A stretch of 38,977 nucleotides of DNA from Methylococcaceae bacterium (GTDB taxonomy: Bacteria > Pseudomonadota > Gammaproteobacteria > Methylococcales > Methylomonadaceae): positions 1 through 38,977 of the forward strand of contig CANNKG010000029.1 in NCBI GenBank assembly GCA_947505105.1. Reading direction: 5' to 3'. The translations under genes and the position numbers were made by a program. The notes below the pieces were generated by a model. It was not told where the DNA came from. It ran no database searches and saw nothing but the letters and a program-made list of their open reading frames with translations. Shown here one piece after another: positions 35,016 through 38,977 of the stretch; the stretch's first letter is position 1; every line of letters starts with the position of its first letter.

Positions 35016-35040
35016 ATCGACCAGATTCAAAATGGTCGAT
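35016..35040. promoter_or_regulatory. Inverted repeat upstream of the carbamoyltransferase operon
   Basis: ATCGACCA (35016-35023) and TGGTCGAT (35033-35040) are perfect complements around nine bases, about 45-70 bases before the ATG. On the minus strand a weak TTGAAT, 17-base spacer, TATTTA promoter overlaps it, so it may be an operator. Confidence 0.4.
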
Positions 35041-35180
35041 AACAAAAAAGCAGTAGCGCTCTATTGGGAAGCGTCAGGAACAATTGTTTGGCACATAATA
35101 TCGGAAGCGGAACCGCTGAAGATCTGATCCGTGAAGGAAAAAGGTTGAGAGAATTTTGGAGAGGTTTACTGAGAGCTGTG

Positions 35181-35205
35181 TTCCTGGCGATTCAATCGCC
35201 AGGAA
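35181..35205. terminator. Strong 11-pair hairpin downstream of the pbpG-like gene
   Basis: TTCCTGGCGAT (35181-35191) pairs perfectly with ATCGCCAGGAA (35195-35205) around a three-base loop, about 50 bases past the stop of the D-Ala-D-Ala endopeptidase gene. No T-run follows on the minus strand. It may be a terminator or an RNA-stability element. Confidence 0.5.
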
Positions 35206-35255
35206 TAACGAGATCGTTTTTAAAACAAGAGTGAGCCCATAAAATTTTAGACTAA

Positions 35256-36086
35256 TCAGCTACGTCTAAACGAACCGCTGTCGATCCACTTCTTGATTCT
35301 GTTTGAATCGCCAACCGGCGTGTAATGTCCCCAAGAGTCGAGTAACACAATGACCGTTGGACGATTATTGATCCAGGTTTGCATCACCAGACACTTGCCG
35401 GATTCATTAATGTAGCCAGTTTTAGAAACATCAATTTTCCAACTGCCGTTTTTGACCAGCGCGTTGGTATTATTGAACTTCAAGGTACGACGGCCGACTT
35501 GTTGCTCGTAGGTTTGAGTAGTGGTCATTTCACGGATCAATGGATAATCCGCTGCCGCTACGACCATTTTGGCCAAATCGCGCGCACTGGAAACATTAGC
35601 GGTGTTTAAACCGGTAGGATCAAGAAAATGGGTGTTTCTAAGCGCTAATTTACGCGCTTTAGCATTCATGGCTCTGACAAACGCGGGCTTCCCTCCCGGA
35701 TAATGACGAGATAGCGCCGAAGCCGCTCGATTTTCCGAGGACATCAATGCCAGTCTTAACATTTCTTCAACCGATAGATCGGTGCCAACCGGAAGTCTTG
35801 AGTGACTATTGCGCAAGGTGTCAACATCTTCATCTGCAATTTCGATTTGATCGCTCAAATCCGGATTGGAATCGAGCAACACCATAGCAGTCATGAGTTT
35901 AGTAATTGATGCGATTGGCAAACGCTCATGAGATTTTTTTTCGTACAGAATAGCCCCGGTAGGTTTATCCATTACAATCGCAGCCGATGATTCCAGATGC
36001 AGATTCGGGTTTTCTGCGAAAGCATTACTTAATATCGAAAATAAAATAAAGCCTAATAATAAATGCGAGTGACGTAAGGTATTCAT
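35256..36086 (-). CDS. pbpG: D-alanyl-D-alanine endopeptidase, PbpG (PBP7)-like
   Basis: A 276-residue periplasmic serine peptidase that cleaves peptidoglycan cross-links. It has a signal peptide ending NAFA (about residue 24) and the three penicillin-binding motifs: S60-I-T-K63, SEN in LALMSSENRAASAL, and KTG in DVSKTGYINESGKC. The length fits PBP7 rather than larger DacA-type carboxypeptidases, and no C-terminal membrane amphipathic extension is seen. It stands alone, with gmk 169 bases upstream on the same strand. Confidence 0.9.
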   Translation of the reverse strand: MNTLRHSHLLLGFILFSILSNAFAENPNLHLESSAAIVMDKPTGAILYEKKSHERLPIASITKLMTAMVLLDSNPDLSDQIEIADEDVDTLRNSHSRLPVGTDLSVEEMLRLALMSSENRAASALSRHYPGGKPAFVRAMNAKARKLALRNTHFLDPTGLNTANVSSARDLAKMVVAAADYPLIREMTTTQTYEQQVGRRTLKFNNTNALVKNGSWKIDVSKTGYINESGKCLVMQTWINNRPTVIVLLDSWGHYTPVGDSNRIKKWIDSGSFRRS

Positions 36087-36168
36087 AAGCTAAACTTCTA
36101 AGATTGGTATATTCAACTTGTTAATTGGTAAGATATAGTTATACATAATGTTTTATTTACGTATTTGG

Positions 36169-36240
36169 GGTTGGAAAAGAAAAGCCTCTGCGATTTACAT
36201 CGCCAAACTCAGTCCCAACCTCATAATTAACAATTATGAG
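36169..36240. repeat. Composite inverted-repeat element between pbpG and gmk
   Basis: GGTTGG (36169-36174) pairs with CCAACC (36215-36220). Inside it GCGAT (36190-36194) pairs with ATCGC (36199-36203). Right beside it CTCATAATT (36220-36228) and AATTATGAG (36232-36240) form a perfect nine-pair palindrome. The layout recalls REP or MITE-like elements or the gmk transcript end. No second copy was seen in the window. Confidence 0.35.
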
Positions 36241-36255
36241 CAATACTAATATCTG

Positions 36256-36870
36256 TTAGGTCAGAAGATTATTTAACAGTAATGTAAGTTTTGCACTTTG
36301 TCTGCTTTGTTGCAGACGATAAGTCGTAACAATGCTTTTAAGTTCCTGTAAAGCCTGTTCAAAAACATCATTCACAATTAAATAATCAAATTCTTGATAG
36401 TGATTCATCTCCAAAATAGCATCGCGCATGCGACGGTTAATGATGTCTTGACTATCCTGTCCCCGCGAGGTTAAACGCTGCTCTAAAACCGAAATTGACG
36501 GCGGTAGAATAAAAATAGCGACGCTTTCTGGTAAGAGTTGTTTTATTTGCTGCGCCCCCTGCCAATCAATCTCCAAGATGACATCCATGCCTTTGACAAG
36601 GTATTCTTTAACTTTAGCTTCGGACGTTCCGTAAAAGTTATCAAAAACTTGTGCATATTCAAGAAAATCCTGTTGTTCGATCATTGCAGTAAATTCTGCA
36701 ACAGAAATAAAGAAATAATCCTGAGCATGCTTTTCACCAGGACGAATTGCACGAGTTGTATGTGAAATAGATACCATTAACTCATTCATTTCAGCGACCA
36801 ATCTTTTTACTAAACTGGTTTTACCTGCGCCCGATGGCGCGGAAATGATAAACAATTTACCTGTGTTCAT
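36256..36870 (-). CDS. gmk: Guanylate kinase
   Basis: Converts GMP and ATP to GDP and ADP. The 204 residues show the P-loop ISAPSGAGKTSLVKRL, SISHTTRAIRPGE, DYFFIS, FLEYAQVFDNFYGTS and LEIDWQGAQQI, all standard. In many gammaproteobacteria gmk is followed by rpoZ and spoT; here the next gene on the strand is the PbpG-like peptidase, so gmk appears to be alone. Confidence 0.97.
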   Translation of the reverse strand: MNTGKLFIISAPSGAGKTSLVKRLVAEMNELMVSISHTTRAIRPGEKHAQDYFFISVAEFTAMIEQQDFLEYAQVFDNFYGTSEAKVKEYLVKGMDVILEIDWQGAQQIKQLLPESVAIFILPPSISVLEQRLTSRGQDSQDIINRRMRDAILEMNHYQEFDYLIVNDVFEQALQELKSIVTTYRLQQSRQSAKLTLLLNNLLT

Positions 36871-37281
36871 AATTGTAGTCGAATATTAATAGTTAATGTA
36901 GATTATTAAGTTTATTTTTTTACCTACTGTAATTTCAATCAAAATGTCATATTTGAAAAATTTACATAAAAATGGATTAGATTCTACCTTACAAAGTATT
37001 AATTGAAAATAAGCAAATCCAAAGTAGCTTGACACCTCTCTGCCTCTGTCTCTATCTGATTCAGGCCATCCAAATCAAAAAGCCGAAGCGATTTCAAGCT
37101 CTTATGTTGAACTGACTTCTCCTGCCATTTACTAAATATTTACCGTTACCTTGTCTTTCGAGGTGTTTTCGATTAAGGTTTAAGCTTTTATAACTAAACG
37201 TCAGATCAAATGCATGCTGATCAAACTAAGCGTTCGACGATGCTACGTTTATAATTTTACTCTCGAGAACATTAGCCAGCC
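36871..37281. other. Divergent promoter region between gmk and dcd
   Basis: About 410 bases with no supported gene. It includes a perfect TATAAT at 37250-37255, about 27 bases before the dcd ATG, and a consensus TTGACA at about 37029-37034 with no good -10 partner. Confidence 0.45.
37250..37255 (+). promoter_or_regulatory. Candidate -10 box for dcd
   Basis: TATAAT matches the sigma70 -10 consensus fully and lies about 27 bases before the ATG. I see no good -35 at 16-18 bases, so it may depend on an activator or be chance. Confidence 0.35.
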
Positions 37282-37848
37282 ATGAGCATTAAGTCAGATA
37301 AATGGATACGCCGTATGGCGCAAGAACACGAAATGATCAGTCCCTTTGAAGCCGGACAGGTAAGAGAATCGACCGAAGGTCGGGTAATCTCTTATGGAAC
37401 ATCCAGCTATGGCTACGATGTTCGCTGTTCCGACGAATTCAAGATTTTTACCAATATTAACTCAGCGATTGTCGACCCCAAGAATTTTGATGACCAAAGT
37501 TTTGTGGATATCAAAGCCAAGGTCTGCATTATCCCGCCAAATTCCTTTGCGCTAGCCAGAACGGTCGAGTATTTCAAAATTCCTCGCGATGTCCTGACGA
37601 TTTGCTTGGGTAAATCGACTTACGCCCGTTGCGGCATTATTGTCAACGTAACGCCTTTAGAGCCTGAGTGGGAGGGTCACGTTACCCTTGAGTTTTCGAA
37701 TACAACGCCGCTACCGGCAAAAATTTATGCCAACGAAGGCGTTGCGCAAATGTTGTTCTTCGGCGGCGACGAGATCTGTGAAACCTCTTATCGAGATCGC
37801 GGTGGCAAATACCAAGGACAAATCGGCGTTACACTCCCCAAAACCTGA
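37282..37848 (+). CDS. dcd: dCTP deaminase
   Basis: Deaminates dCTP to dUTP for thymidylate synthesis. The 188 residues match the trimeric family: [14 protein letters not shown], the STYARCGI segment carrying the conserved Ser/Arg, [18 protein letters not shown] with the catalytic Glu, and the C-terminal [13 protein letters not shown]. Its TGA directly abuts the stop of the convergent ycgL gene, with no space for a terminator. Confidence 0.97.
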   Translation: MSIKSDKWIRRMAQEHEMISPFEAGQVRESTEGRVISYGTSSYGYDVRCSDEFKIFTNINSAIVDPKNFDDQSFVDIKAKVCIIPPNSFALARTVEYFKIPRDVLTICLGKSTYARCGIIVNVTPLEPEWEGHVTLEFSNTTPLPAKIYANEGVAQMLFFGGDEICETSYRDRGGKYQGQIGVTLPKT

Positions 37849-38106
37849 TCATTGCAAGCTTGAAGGTGCATTGAATATAACTGGCGGAAGTTGAATGAAA
37901 TAACCTTTGTCCTGCAGATTTTTAAGCACTTTATTGCTATCTTCGCGGGCCAGTTTACGCTCGGGCGTCAATTCCAAGCTCATGACAAATTCCAAGGGTT
38001 TAACTGCGTCAATACAGGATTCTGGAAGATCACTAAAATCGTCTTTTTTAGTGAGATAGAGATAAAGCTCGGTTTTTTTTAAGCTTTTATAAATGAAACA
38101 TTGCAT
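37849..38106 (-). CDS. ycgL: YcgL domain-containing protein
   Basis: An 85-residue small protein. CFIYKSLKKTELYLYLTKKDDFSDLP at the start (split by strands) and GYFIQLPP near the end match the YcgL family, which is widespread in gammaproteobacteria and has no settled function. Length is normal. It is convergent with dcd and shares the palindrome TGATCA formed by the two adjacent stop codons. Confidence 0.92.
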   Translation of the reverse strand: MQCFIYKSLKKTELYLYLTKKDDFSDLPESCIDAVKPLEFVMSLELTPERKLAREDSNKVLKNLQDKGYFIQLPPVIFNAPSSLQ

Positions 38107-38267
38107 GGCGTCTGTATATTAAATTAATGTGAGTAGTTGACAATTGTACCAAGATCATCAGGATTTCTTCATACATCTCCCGACAAAAACTTTAGTGCGC
38201 TATAAAACGAGCTATAGTTTTGTTTTTTATAAACAATTACGTAGCTACAGTTAAACATTTCAATTAT

Positions 38268-38906
38268 ATGACTCATTCATCTTCTGAAAATTTCTTCAAA
38301 TCGGCGTGTATTTTCGAAGCTTCATTATTGTTGGTTGCTTTTGGTCTCGGGTGGATTGCCGATATCAACCCGTTCGGCGATCTACAATTTTCTGAAACAG
38401 CTATTCTTTATGGCGTCATTGGCACCCTACCACTGATCTTCTTGTTTCTGAGCATGCAGCATTTGAATTACCATTGCGTTGAAGTTGTCCGTAAACTCTT
38501 GATGGAAACCTTGGCCAGTCGCTTGCATACTTTACACTGGAGCGATCTCCTAATTTTGTCGGCAATCGCCGGCCTATCAGAGGAAGTTTTATTTCGCGGA
38601 GTCGTTCAACCTTGGTTAGAACAGGTTTGGGGACTGAATGCGGGTCTTTTGGTCAGTAGCATTCTATTTGGTTTGGTTCACGCCATTACCCCCTTATACG
38701 CAATACTTGCTGCGTTGGTGAGTATTTATCTCGGCTGGAGCCTGAGCTATGGCGAAACGCGTAACTTATTAACTCCGGTGGTAATTCACACACTCTATGA
38801 TTTCTTTGCCTTTTTAATGATAATTCGAAGGGCGGATTCAACTCCGAAGTGCAATCCTAGTTGTCATGCGGCCTTCGGCAAAGATTCTGCAAAAAAGACT
38901 GAATGA
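38268..38906 (+). CDS. CPBP family intramembrane metalloprotease-like protein
   Basis: About 212 residues with several membrane helices. The CPBP (CAAX protease and bacteriocin-processing) motifs are present: EE-x3-R in LSEEVLFRGVV, FGLVHAIT and a C-terminal HTLYDFFAFLMI. Family members cleave or process membrane-linked proteins; some are bacteriocin self-immunity factors. No bacteriocin gene is visible here. I prefer the ATG at 38268, which gives a normal start (MTHSSSENFF); an upstream TTG at 38220 would add 16 residues of poor character. The last 70 bases of the window contain no recognisable gene. Confidence 0.85.
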   Translation: MTHSSSENFFKSACIFEASLLLVAFGLGWIADINPFGDLQFSETAILYGVIGTLPLIFLFLSMQHLNYHCVEVVRKLLMETLASRLHTLHWSDLLILSAIAGLSEEVLFRGVVQPWLEQVWGLNAGLLVSSILFGLVHAITPLYAILAALVSIYLGWSLSYGETRNLLTPVVIHTLYDFFAFLMIIRRADSTPKCNPSCHAAFGKDSAKKTE

Positions 38907-38977
38907 GGTGTTTTATAGTTAAGGCTTTTCCGTGGTCGATGGTTAAGTTTTTTCATCACCTCCTCGACATCCTTATC

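Noticed and set aside
1-38977. CRISPR arrays, tRNA or rRNA genes, complete insertion sequences
   Set aside because: No spaced repeat array, cloverleaf-like segment, rRNA-like stretch or transposase with flanking inverted repeats was recognised by eye.

Overview
The window reads as chromosome of a mesophilic gammaproteobacterium of moderate GC content. The evidence is the ftsE-ftsX arrangement, a bioB-F-H-C-D operon, an aa3-type cytochrome c oxidase operon with CtaG, a 32-residue assembly protein, DUF2909, SURF1 and CtaA, and YcgL next to dcd. A Methylococcales-like methanotroph is a reasonable guess, mainly from the single-domain bacteriohemerythrin beside the terminal oxidase and the general gene set, but no methane-oxidation gene is present to prove it. 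Most genes lie on the minus strand.

Region 1 (1-11.5 kb) is respiration and cell division. From right to left, the minus strand carries bacteriohemerythrin, coxB (with two extra cytochrome c domains), coxA, a 32-aa assembly peptide, ctaG and coxC, closed by a strong terminator at about 5960-5990. A second minus-strand run follows: SURF1, an SCO-like protein, and one continuous reading frame that joins a heme A synthase (CtaA/COX15)-like membrane domain to the SRP receptor FtsY, then ftsE and ftsX. The CtaA-FtsY fusion is one of the two most striking features. The usual ctaB and rpoH neighbours are absent.

Region 2 (11.5-16.9 kb) is a complete pimeloyl-to-biotin operon, bioB-bioF-bioH-bioC-bioD, tightly packed and overlapping, with comF divergent from it.

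Region 3 (16.9-28 kb) is a signalling island. It holds a BarA-type hybrid kinase (CACHE, HisKA, pseudo-receiver, receiver, HPt) overlapping a receiver-PAS regulator, an outer-membrane channel-like protein, an HTH-receiver regulator, a stand-alone HD-GYP phosphodiesterase and a soluble four-PAS histidine kinase. These are separated by unusually long AT-rich gaps with heptamer repeats and palindromes.

Region 4 (28-35 kb) is accessory metabolism. A minus-strand run encodes a NodU/TobZ-type carbamoyltransferase, a tandem heme-oxygenase-like diiron oxidase (HDO) and an AlkB-type membrane diiron hydroxylase. An AXE1-family esterase converges on it and an orphan membrane-anchored protein lies beyond. 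This looks like a small uncharacterised oxidative/carbamoylating pathway and is the best candidate for an undescribed system.

Region 5 (35.2 kb to the end) is housekeeping: a PbpG-like D-Ala-D-Ala endopeptidase, gmk, dcd, ycgL and a CPBP-family intramembrane protease. No rRNA, tRNA, CRISPR array or complete insertion sequence was recognised.
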